DNA of 64,000 nt from Hydractinia symbiolongicarpus (lineage: Eukaryota; Cnidaria; Hydrozoa; Anthoathecata; Hydractiniidae). The notes beneath the pieces were generated by a model that was given only the letters and a program-made list of their open reading frames with translations, was not told the DNA's origin and did no database searches. The translations under genes and the position numbers were made by a program. This document shows, piece by piece, positions 12,057 to 23,724 of the stretch; within the stretch, counting starts at the first letter, position 1, and each line of letters starts with the position of its first letter. The stretch lies in contig NC_079881.1 in the NCBI RefSeq assembly GCF_029227915.1, positions 11,629,501-11,693,500 of the forward strand, written 5' to 3'.

Positions 12057-15000
12057 CTTGTATTTTCAAGATTTACAATAATAATTCATCAACTTATTTA
12101 TCCAGTCGTGTAGAAATATTAGATATAAAATATGCGAATGACTTCATTAAAATAGTTCTAATTTGACTTAACGAGCGTAATAACGTTAATTACTAAAATC
12201 CTTCGCTTCATTGTTCCTATGAGTTTATGTTGTATTCGGATTTTATCGCCGTAAATGAATGTCGGTACATTTGCTATAATGAGATGATTGGAGAGAAAGC
12301 AGCGTTTTGTCGAGCTTAATTAAAGCTATTGTTCTCAATGATGGTCGAATCCTTTGGATAATTAAATTAACGTTGTTCTATTAAAGCGAAGTGGATAGTT
12401 TTATTTGTTTTTATTAAATACATCGGTTTGTTCAAGTTTATTTCTTCTTTGAACGCCAAACCATAACTTTATTAAATTAGCTCCTTTTTTCTTCTTATTT
12501 TTGTGTTGTTTATTTTATATTATTTTATAACTAGTTTAAATTAATAAGAAAGATTTTGAAGCGTGTTTAAAAAGACGTTTATCATAAAAATAAAACTCAA
12601 TTAGAATAGAATTGTGGAGATTTTTTTGGGAACGTTAATATGCCCACTCCAGGAAATGGAAATTATAAGTAACATTAGGAACGAGTTTTATTGAATCTAA
12701 TTAAGTAAAAATACTGATATATTTTAGCAATGACGTCAATTATTACATTCTTTGGTCGTCCTAATTAATAATGGAGTCTGCACTGAAGAATGTGATTATT
12801 GCCAAATGAAGACATAAAACATAATCTGCGGAATTATATTTTAAAATTGCATCACAAATGCAAGAATTTGGTGATCAAACTGTGCCGGTAATTTTCTGGG
12901 CATGCTAATGACACCAGTAGAGTTTGGCTTGGGTCATTAAGTTTAGATAACAGAGTTTAAATGGTTGCGTTTAGGGAAATACTAGTTAGCTATATTAAAA
13001 AATATCTCAAACACTTGAAAATATAAAAAAAATTCGAAACACTTGAAATACATTGTGAACAAACCCTAGCAACACTTTACCACACTAAAAATTGTGTCTA
13101 TTGAATCACTTCAAGCTGTATGAGTTTCCAGTAACAGTACACTACTTCTACGATGTAAATTTGTAGTGAAGGACTTTTTTAAGAATGAGTACTGATGTAA
13201 CAAGAAGTAAAAACTACAGCTTGGAAAGGAGTACTTTTTGTTTTTTTAATCAGGACATTGAAGGGTCATTATATTCTAGGTTTGTTAAAGAGATTGTAAC
13301 AATCCATTATCTTTGACAAATTTAGTTAAATATTTATTGCAACCAAACTTCTATTCTTTCTTATCAAACATCGTGGACAATATGTAATGAAACACACCAT
13401 TATATCAAAAGTTACGAATTCTGGACTGTTTCTCCCTTTTCCCCTTGCTGGTTTCATGTGAAGCAAATTATTTTCAGCAAAACGACATCTTTTAGCTAAC
13501 CTGAGACAACACTTAAGTTTTTTTTGTCTGCGATTGAAGGAAAAATGTATTTTATGCCCAAAAGATGACTTGCCAATATTTACAAAGGTTAAAAATTTGC
13601 GGTTTTTTGCACATGCGCAAGCATTTCTGAAAGTAGAAAATACAAACAACAGACCACAGTAATTAACGAAAATAATCCAAAAATTTTTAAGAATACCTTG
13701 AAAAATATAGCTAAAATTTAATTAAACCTTAAGTGGCCCAAAAATATCTTTAATCTTCAATAATAGTTATTCTACCCTGTCAGAGTCCTGCTTTTTTACC
13801 TACACAAAAGTGCGCGCAAGCCCATTTTAAATAACAACAAAACAACTACGCGGAAAGTGGTCTATAGGATATAATATACCACATAACTGCTCTTCTGACT
13901 TAAAAAACCTAACGTGCATTATTACATACCCGTGTAATGGCGCCTACCTCAAATTCAATGATTACCAAAATTTAAAAAAAAATCCCTATCAATGTGGGTT
14001 AATGTTGAGAGATAAATAGTTTAAAAAGTTTAAAAAGTTTAAAAAGTTAAATAGCACACGATATAATAAAAACTCACTCCATTTGAAGAACGGAAATGTT
14101 CGTGTTAAATATAGTACCTAACAATTATGTGTAACCAATGCAATTAAATATATGGTTACTGATATTATCAATTTTGTTGCGTTCTACCGCTGATTTTGTA
14201 AAACAGAGAGGGAGGAGGATCACAGTGCGTTTACAGCACGAGGCATATAATTTAACACTCTTTCGACATTTGTTTTCAGGAACTTCTCATTTTTTTTGTA
14301 TGATTAGCTTTCAGGTGTAGCATTGTATGTATATGATTTATTTTTCAATTTGTAAATCTATCGTTCTTTATCTTATACGAGAACTTTGAAAAACCTATGG
14401 CTGCAAGGATCTGTCGCTGTGTAATTTTTGCGTAAGTGATACAAGTTGCACGTTGGAAGAAACTCTCACAAATAGATCAAGAGTCACTACTAGTTAAATT
14501 ATTGCTAACATCGTCTATTTTTGAAGTTGTTACTCGAATATTGATGGCTAAACTGTTATAGTCTATAAATTTAACGCATCCAAGAAAGTCCTTAAGATTA
14601 ATAAAACTTGGTTGGGTTCTTTGCAACCCGTCGCTTTTCTGCTGAATTTAAACTTTTTATACACTTAATTATTTTTAAAATTGCAAAAAATTGGGTACTG
14701 GTTGATTACATGCATAAAAGTTCCACAGATCTCCGAACTGATTATACCATAGTCATAAGATTAAGACTTATGACTATTATCTTAACTAAAGCATACCGTT
14801 ATCATTTTATGTTTGTTTTATCTTCTGGATAAGCAAATTAAATCTTTCTAGATCTACAATAACGCTTCTAAATACACATCATAAAAGTTTCTATATTTTT
14901 AATGAAGCCATACAATTTGAAGAAGATTTAGTTAAGCAGGATTAAAAAGCTATTTTTCTGACACAAACTCAAAGAAAATTCGCATGTATGTCACCTTAAT

Positions 15001-18000
15001 GGTAATAATGGTTTGAGTGCTGTGTGGAGCTTAATTTCATAATGTTGCTTATACAAGCCCGAAAAGTGACCCAACAAACAAACTTTTGTGTGTCAGATAG
15101 AAAAAAAATTTGATCATTTAATTGGTGTATTATGACTACCACCTCGGACATTTTAATAAACAAAAATAAATTATTTATCTGCATGAGAAAATGTCAGCAT
15201 GCTAATCTAGTCCTTATATTATTTGCAATGCAGAATTAAGCGCAATCTTGTGCTCAGACCTCTAAAAAAAGCTAATTGATTTGTTTACGACTTCAACATA
15301 GAAATTTTCCTCTCTTGTCAGCAATAGTAATCATTTTCATAATAATGGCACATCATAATAATAATCAAGTTGTATATTTAAAGAATCGAGCAAAGTTCGA
15401 CGTTTCTATGAATAAGCGAGCAAAAAATTACCTGCCTTAATTGCGAAGCTAGCTTAAGTAGATAGCATGGCTATTTATAGATGCAAGAACACCATTCATC
15501 GAATTAGTAAATGAGTACAGACTTTTTTCATTTCCGCAGTCGTGTATGGAAACGCGTAAATATGATATTGCCACCACAATATACAGGAAATGCTTATCAC
15601 TCTGTATCGATTTGTGATTAACTTCTCCTTATTTACCTAAAATTAGCGGTCTGATCAATAAACCTGTTCACACGTTTATATTTCTTGGTATGACCAGTAG
15701 GAAAAGTTAACATAGTAAAAAACAAATATAAGACAACATTACAAGAAACATTACAACATTACAAGTTATTTATGCCATCAAGATGCAAATTAAACTTTAC
15801 TTTGTTCAAAATAAGACTTAAACTGTAAACGTTGGAAGGAATGAAGAAAATAGACAGGTGTCTACACTCTGTATTAAAACGACACATTTTACAGTTCTAT
15901 ATGTAAAAACACTTAAATGAAATAAGATTTAAAAAAATGCAAATGATGAAGAATGCACTGAACACATTAGTTACGCCACGAACAAGCTCGGTCAAAAATG
16001 TTTTAAATGAAATCAGGACGGCACGAATTAGATTCAACCTTCTCGCATATATCATATCAATTTGGTGACCACGGCGAGTTACTATATGAAAACCACAAGC
16101 GTTGCTAATGAACATAATAGAATGCGCATTTAATTTCCAGCACATTAAAAATGCCATTAAATACCAATCAGATGCAGTTAGTTGAAAATTAACGATCACG
16201 AAACGATGATAGAATGGATTGAAATGCTCAAATATGACCGAAATTACGTATTTATGGTATAAAGCATGAAGCTAGTGCCAGACCTTTTTTATTTTTATGT
16301 ACCTATACATATATGGGAGGTAGTATTTATCTATATTCCAGGAACTCTTGTGATTGAACTATGATTCTACCTAATTTGACCTTAATTTTGTCAACAAACA
16401 GTGAAATTGTCCACTTCAGGGAACATAGAATTAGATAAATGCAAGTCACACCTGAATTAGAATCTCAGTGTCGTTAAAGCAGTGTAAATTATGAAAAGGT
16501 TCAATCACAGGTTAATACAAATGGATCAGTAAACTTCAGATTAATTTGATCGAACCACTTATACAACCTGTCTATCAGGATGTCAACAAACACCTGAAAA
16601 TATAACTAAAAACAGCTTTTTAAAATATTTTATCATACAGAAATACCCAAGAGTTCCCTACTAGTAATAACTAGCACGTAGTAATAATCTTCCAATGGCT
16701 TGAACACAAAGGAACACTTTAAAAATTTTCCCATTTCTAGCTAATACAAATACGTGATCTGCATTATCTACAGTCGTATAACATCTCTGAGAAGAGATTT
16801 CGGTTTAAAAGAGAAGCACTCAGCAACAAGGCAACTAATTTTCTTCTATTAACATGCATAGTCAATAAAAATCTTTATGTTATGTAGATACTATGACCTT
16901 AAGACAATATAACTGTATGTCTTTGTATTGACCAATTAAATGTGTATAATACGCATCGGAGCTTTTCTTAAACAAAACGCCTTTGTTTCGAGCATTTTGA
17001 CATTAGCACTGAGCTCATTAATATGACCAAGTAATGCAAAAAATGAACTTAAACAGAGCCTTAAAGTACAAATAGGCACAGTAACCTGTTAGAATTACTC
17101 TTTACAGTGTATCCATCAATTCTAAATCCTGGTTGTTATAGCTACTAGTACGTGATGCCTAAGTACAACATAGAATTGTTTATCAACAAATATCAAAGCC
17201 ATGTAGAGACTAATTACTTACATAATTCATACTCGCAGAAAAATCTTATATATCATCATCAAGATTAGAGAGGAAAAGAAAAACAAACACTTAGGAAACA
17301 ATTTGTAAACAAGACATCAACTACAAGAATAAAAAAACCAGCAGAAACACCATGAAGTCTTTACCTTTTCCATTGCCTTCCATAATTACGCTGTAGTAGG
17401 TAAATAAATATGTCAAAAATTGTTGCCTCCTAAAATTTCATTGCTAATAAATGTGTTTTTGTGTAAGCTACAGACGTTGAAGCTTTAGTAGAAAAGTTGG
17501 AGGATCAGTGAACAAGGGGAACTTAAAACTCTACCGTAATAATACAAACAAAGCAAATAAAACATTTCGGTAACATTGACATGATATAACTTATAACTTT
17601 TAACGTGTCTAATTGATGTAATATAATATATCAAAGCGAGTGCAGTGCAGTTTCGCCATATTTGGGAAACACCACAAGAGATGTAGCGTTGAGATATTCC
17701 CATCGTTATCATTTATTAAAAATGTTTGGAATGTGTAAATTGAACCTATACAACCCTTTTTTTGATAACACAACGACTGCTGGCTGTCTAGAGCAATCGT
17801 CTTAAGTTTCTGATTACTGGTATCCTAGTGACAGCTGCCATGAATTCGAAAAAGAGGAGGGGATTATGTGTTAGTATATTTGATAAAACATGCCCTATCT
17901 ATATACAATGTAATAACTTAAGTACGCAAACAATGAAAAATAATATACTTTATTTTTATGAAGGTCATTAAATGTAACCAATGCACATTGTCCAGACTGG

Positions 18001-18207
18001 CTTCTTTGATCCACCGTTGCCTTACCTTTTACGGATAAAGGATACAATACAGAATCAGAATCACCTTAAACTGACAAAACTGCAAAGAAATAATCTGCCA
18101 AAACACTTTAAAATATACTTTTTGTCATTTTCGAATCGAGTTCCAAAATCAAGATCAATATAGCGCAAGTAAGAGAATCTCGAAATGACACATGCGGGAA
18201 GAATAGC
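12057..18207. other. Gene-poor AT-rich stretch
   Basis: No supported gene. Minor structures are a triple AGTTTAAAA-type repeat near 14020-14047 and a hairpin with 11-bp arms at 14749-14777 (ATAGTCATAAG and its complement). The longest open frame (13326-13649, minus) has no recognisable domain or splice context. Confidence 0.35.
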
Positions 18208-18319
18208 GAATGTTCAAAATAGGGAATGTCCGAATTAGGGAATGTCCGAATTAGTGAATGCTCAAAATAATGAATGATCAAAATAATGAATGATCAAAAT
18301 AAAGAATGTTCGAAATAAT
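18208..18319 (+). repeat. 16-bp tandem repeat, about 7 units
   Basis: Seven consecutive 16-bp units based on GAATGTTCAAAATAGG, with variants GAATGTCCGAATTAGG and GAATGATCAAAATAAT. Degenerate copies trail on to about 18355. The period is constant, with no indels. Confidence 0.8.
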
Positions 18320-21137
18320 TTTCGATCTAGCAATGGCCGAATTAGAGAATAGTCAAATTCGCAAACGTTTTACTACATACGAAAACTAAAAAAATCGGAC
18401 ATTGTGTGCATTTTCTTTTTCACACGGTATTTTCTTGGAATGAAGCTACTTTTGTTTTGTTTCTAAGGATGCGTCCATATATATCAAGTCTGATCCGGAA
18501 GAAAGAGGACTAAAACGACGGAAATTGTACTTAAATATTTATATAGATATAAATAAAAAATATAGAAAGAAATATAATAAAAAATAGGAGACGTCGACAG
18601 GGGAGATTTTTTATCATTTTATATAATGAACATAAGGTAGCGATAACTAAAGTATCCCGCAGACCAAAATAAATTATTTATTTATTTATCTTCTTTTTTA
18701 AGTTGTTTACGTTTTTGTCATATAAACAAAAAAATAGAAAAGTGCATCTGTTCGCAAGATAATGAATATGACTGCCGCTTATGGAAATAGTTTATAGGCA
18801 TCATTGACTTAGTAATTGTTACAACTAAGTTCTTTGAATAAACTACCCGGATGCTATGCATTTCATGGAACATTTCCACATTTAAATTATCACCAAGAAG
18901 TAGTTTTTTTAAAAAACGTCAATATATTCAGGACTCGTTTGCGTATTTATGATGTCACAGTGCTGATAAGATTCTCCGCCTTACAGTCTTAGGCATTACA
19001 GTCAAAAATGATTTGTTTGCCTACGGTTGAATTGTTTTATCTTTACGTGGCATTAGAACAATATGTTATATGGAATAACAAAACAATGTTAAAATCTTCG
19101 TTAGCCTTAATGGCATCCCTACCTAATTACTTTCTTTGTTGGCGTAAAAAATAGGGTTCATTAATGGTGGGAAATTTTCATTTTAATCTTTTTAAATCTC
19201 CTTAATAATTCTCTTTTTTAAATTATTTTTTGACAGTTGCAGTTGGCCATTCTTTCTTGCTCATTCAAAATCATACGAGCGTGCAGCTTAGAATCCATAT
19301 TAAAAGACGTATGAGCATGCGCGATGCGTTACCGCCTTTGATGTATCTATTTTCCAATGGGTACTAGGACAGTGTTTTAGTCATTTCTAAAAATAGTGAT
19401 TGAAAAGAAATAATCTTCGTGATATTTTTCTTTTAACAGAAAGCATCACATATATTTTTATAGAGAGCACCGATGGAGATATTTGCTCGCACGAAAATTT
19501 TTGTCACGATACTGGAATTTCTTTTTTGTCTTTTATTTTAAAGCGGAAAAAACGTCAATGCTGTTGCTTTTCAAATGAGTGCAGATTCTCCTGCTACTAT
19601 ACAAGTTAGCTAATGAACGCTTGTCTTCAGGGAGCAGGTTGTCAAGACCCTCTTTGTGTTTTAGGTATCCTTAGAGGACTATTCTTTTTGACATGTCCCT
19701 TTTTTACGTAAGTAAGACCTTTACCCTACTGAAGAAAATTGCTGTATAAATATTCTAAATAAATAAATAAATAGCCATATATGACTATAAGTGGATTTAT
19801 CCTGTTATTCATTAGTGCAACTTACTTTCAGAACCTCATGGAATGGCTGAGTTTATAACGTGTTAAATATGATCAACCGCACATTTGTCTTTGCGATAGA
19901 ATGGCGAAAGCGAATTCCTTTAAGAAAGGAAATTTGACTTGAGTAAACCTGTTTTTTTTCTCTCATATTTTTATCGTCGCATGAAATGCATTAATCAAAG
20001 AACTAATTAGACAACAACCAACAACAAATTATTGTTTCTTTGACAAATCTTCCCTTGTTAGGTATTCTAGCGGATTTCCTGTTTCCTAAACTGATCGATC
20101 GCCCAAAGAGGTTTATTTTGTCGTTGTCTAAGCAACCATGGCTCAACTACAATTCACCAGTTTCATTAACTTAGCCTCACTAATCAGCATGGTGTAACGT
20201 AATAAATTAAGAACACTTTCTTAGCACTTGTGTCCCAATATCCGTGAAGACATATTCCTATTCTCACATTAGACAAAACTTCCATATCTATTCAACCGGT
20301 TTCCGATTGTTATTATGCGAAACACAGAAGATAGATTATTTAAAGGTTATGATGCTACATATTAATTTCAATGCTTTTCAAGCTGTTTTAATTGTACGCT
20401 CAAAGATTTATAACGAGTAAGGAAATCACTGAACAGTTATAAAAACGAATTCGCTTTATGCTTTACAATCCTCTTTTTATGCAGCTTAGAAACGAACTGC
20501 GTAAAGAAACACAAAAATATGACTTTGAAACGTTGTCCCAGTAAAGTTGCATACTACTTGTAGTTTCTAGGCGGTAATACAACAAATGAATTTTAGGGAA
20601 AACTGTTGACAAGAAAAAAGAGGGCAAACAAACAATCCTGCAAAAAATATTCTTCGTGAATTATCAATTTTTTACAATGGTGACATTTCTGTTCGTGTGA
20701 TCAGAGGGTTTTAATATCAAACTCCCTTTTCTCCTTTTTTTTTCTGTAGAATCGACCTATATCTGTAATCAGTTTTTATCAGGCTCCTTTAAATTTGTAA
20801 TCAATATATTAAAATATATTGGGGAAGTAAGGTTTTAAAATATATCAAAATATTTTATATGTGAAAAAATAATAGTTAATTGGTTTTTGTTTTGGCTAGG
20901 GCGGAAAAACAATATTTGATTTGGTGATACACATTTCGTCATGCATTTTTCGTCATGGAGACGCAGACACAGACGTAGCTATCAGCGATACAGACGCAGT
21001 TTAGGCTCGTTCGGGCTCCCTGATCAGATTAAGAAACCTGTGTTGAATTTATAGCAAGGTACAAGGTACATTTCAACAATTGTTTACTTTGTCTCAAACT
21101 GATCTATGACGAAAGAACGTGTAAAAACAACTCTTAC
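18320..21137. other. Gene-poor AT-rich stretch
   Basis: Nothing beyond trailing degenerate copies of the 16-bp repeat was recognised. Short open frames such as 19400-19609 lack domain or splice support. Confidence 0.35.
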
Positions 21138-21281
21138 CTCCAATTTTTCAAAGTCTTTATGACAAACTTTCTTGCAGCGTTTCTTCTTCTTTTCAGATGC
21201 CACACTTGCTTGTGTGAACAACAGCAAACAAAGGTTAAAATAAAACATTATACGGACCAGAAATCGAATACCATAAGACAT
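21138..21281 (-). CDS. Candidate distal first exon: signal peptide plus Lys/Cys-rich stretch
   Basis: ATG at 21281 opens a 48-codon exon ending at a strong donor (GAG|gtaaga). It encodes a signal peptide (about residues 12-29, MFYFNLCLLLFTQASVAS) and a basic Cys-containing tail (EKKKKRCKKVCHKDFEKLE). The organisation, length and phase-0 end match the first exons at 5387-5154 and 12056-11928; the proximal exon also carries a KKRRKKCGC stretch. It is a candidate second alternative first exon for the collagen/EAR gene, about 16.6 kb from exon 2, or a first exon of a separate gene whose remainder I could not find. Confidence 0.5.
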
Positions 21282-23109
21282 AGTTGCTGTCGTTAGTGAT
21301 AGCTAATTCACATATCTTTCAAAATTTCGGTAAGATGTTATTTATAAATTAATTTTTTTGAGTTGTAAACAACAAAACTCTGAACAATAAACCAATCTCC
21401 AATAATAGTCGTTGCAAAACCCTTTTTCTTTTAATTCTTCTTCTTCGTTTTTAATTTCTTTCTTCTTGCCTTCTTTTTTTATTCTGTTTACTCTTAGTTA
21501 TTAAAAGAAATAGAAAACAAATGATTAGTCCTGACTGAAACGTAATCCTTAGCTATTTCTCAATAGCAGTTAAAACGGCTTACACTTTTATCTCATCTAC
21601 TTTCATAATTTTTCAACTTAATTACAAATAACAATATAGTTTTATCAACAACAAAAAATTCTGATCTTGAAAACGAATCTTTTGTATGCAACATGGAAAA
21701 TAGATAAATTTAGAGACATAAAAATTGCGGTAAACCATCTTCATGAAAAGAAAAAAAAGCTTTAATCTGAGTTTTGCATCAGTTGTGACGTAATGATGCA
21801 AAAAAAATTCACTGAAAATAGAGAGCAGCTTTTCTATGTCCCGTAGTTTTGTTTGGGTGTTTTGTCTTTTCGCGGGCAAAACATGAAATGCATTCTTCCC
21901 ATAAGAATAAAACAGACATAGGAGCTCATTAATGCTTAAGCAAACTATAATTACAATTTCCAATAAGTCCTTTACCGCGACTAATTACTTTAAAACGTGT
22001 CAACACTTCCCCAATGATGAACTGAGGAGATAGACAACAAACGTTATTGTCATTTTTTTGCTTTTTTTAATTCCTTTCCCATGATAATTAATTAACCTTC
22101 TTCTCTTGTTACATGTCCATTCAACAACAGAATATAACGTCAATGCCTTCAAAGTTAAACTAAAAACTAAAAAAAACTGGAAAAAAATTAATGAATTAAA
22201 AAAAAATGTAAAGATAAGAATAAGTTATGAAAAATTGAAACGCAATATTGAAGCACTATCACTTTTTTGTTGATTATTTTTTTTGACATAAACAAAAAGC
22301 GTTCACCTGCTCATCTTTTTCAAGAATAATTCTTTTCCTTTCCTTCTAAAAGAGGGAGTTTATTAATTTATAAATTTACCAAAGCTATTACTTTAGTGCA
22401 TATTTTATTGTTCTATAACTTTTATTCAAGTTCTTTTACTTTCCCATATAATTATTAATTATAGCAACCATTAGATATATTGAAGCTGATTGAAGAGATA
22501 AAAAAAATCTTTGACATCAATTATCAACTCTGGCTTTTAAAATAACAATAACAACAACAGCAGCAACAAAACAATAACAACAACAACAACAGCAGTATGT
22601 CCGTACCAATCCGTTTTGTGAGTCGAACGAAAAACTACATATTATAACGTAGATCGTTTTATACTCGTTTATTCCGCTAAATGTTTCATTAAATACTTAA
22701 TAATTGCAGTTTAACGTTGTTTTGAAAAAACCGTCTCTGTTATCCAGTCTTTAGTTCTACTCTATTGATTATGGTTAAACGAAAGCTTTTAGAAGTTAAG
22801 ATAACGTTCTTTTATGATCTCCTTAGAGACAAATGACGATAGGAAATTATTTAAAGCCATTCTCTGCACACAACGGACATTAAAACTGCAAATTGAATAC
22901 GCTTAGTGTATATATGCACAATGTACGCAACATTAAAGCTACGACTCCATTTAAAAAAAAACATTGTATCAGACTAGCTTTTACTTATTTTATCTTTCTT
23001 CATTTACACCATTACAAATAAACTTTGAACTTAAGTGGATGCAAAACTTCTTCTATGTTCTATGGTTACTATTTTAAACACATTAAAAAGGGATCCTTTG
23101 TGTAGTATT
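21282..23109. other. Gene-poor stretch
   Basis: AT-rich with many A and T runs. It contains the CAA-type microsatellite at 22543-22595. The 113-codon open frame at 21622-21963 (minus) has no domain or splice support and was not called. Confidence 0.35.
22543..22595 (+). repeat. Imperfect CAA/CAG microsatellite
   Basis: A run of AAC, AAT and CAG triplets (AACAATAACAACAACAGCAG type), about 53 bp and non-coding. Confidence 0.8.
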
Positions 23110-23355
23110 ATGGCACTGATTATTAGTGATGGTAGAGCGTTCACTTTAAGCGTAAGAAATCTTGAGTTCAATCACTGGTTGAATCACACCATTGACTGTA
23201 ATAGGGTGACTTGATCCTTTCTGCTCAGCGGTCATCATGAGAATAGGATTGATATCTTATGTTGTTGTCCAGTTGAGTAATAGCTGTGCTTGCATGCGGC
23301 TTGCGTTGCTTGCGTTGCTAAAATGAGAGATTTAAATGTACCTGTTAAGAAAAAT
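23110..23355 (+). mobile_element. tRNA-derived SINE
   Basis: The head resembles a tRNA gene: an A-box-like TTAGTGATGGTAGAGCGTT (23122-23140) followed about 30 bp later by a B-box-like GAGTTCAATCA (23164-23174). An unrelated body follows, and then the sequence passes into the GAA tract, which looks like the element's 3' simple-repeat tail. The tRNA-like part cannot fold into a complete tRNA. The left boundary is approximate and no target duplication was resolved. Confidence 0.55.
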
Positions 23356-23724
23356 GAAGAAGAAGAAGAAGAAGAAGAAGAAGAAGAAGAAGAAGAAGAA
23401 GAAGAAGAAGAAGAAGAAGAAGAAGAAGAAGAAGAAGAAGAAGAAGAAGAAGAAGAAGAAGAAGAAGAAGAAGAAGAAGAAGAAGAAGAAGAAGAAGAAG
23501 AAGAAGAAGAAGAAGAAGAAGAAGAAGAAGAAGAAGAAGAAGAAGAAGAAGAAGAAGAAGAAGAAGAAGAAGAAGAAGAAGAAGAAGAAGAAGAAGAAGA
23601 AGAAGAAGAAGAAGAAGAAGAAGAAGAAAAAGAAGAAGAAGAAGAAGAAGAAGAAGAAGAAGAAGAAGAAGAAGAAGAAGAAGAAGAAGAAGAAGAAGAA
23701 GAAGAAGAAGAAGAAGAAGAAGAG
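23356..23724 (+). repeat. (GAA)n microsatellite, about 123 units
   Basis: About 370 bp of nearly pure GAA with one interruption (GAAAAAGAA, near 23627-23632). It directly follows a tRNA-derived SINE. The poly-Glu and poly-Lys open frames across it are artefacts of the repeat. Purine/pyrimidine mirror tracts of this kind can form triplex DNA. Confidence 0.97.

Noticed and set aside
13326-13649. 107-codon minus-strand frame with several Cys and basic residues
   Set aside because: No family, no splice context and AT-rich flanks; length is within chance expectation.
18208-18355. Regular short repeats considered as a CRISPR array
   Set aside because: The units are contiguous 16-mers without unique spacers, in a eukaryotic genome.
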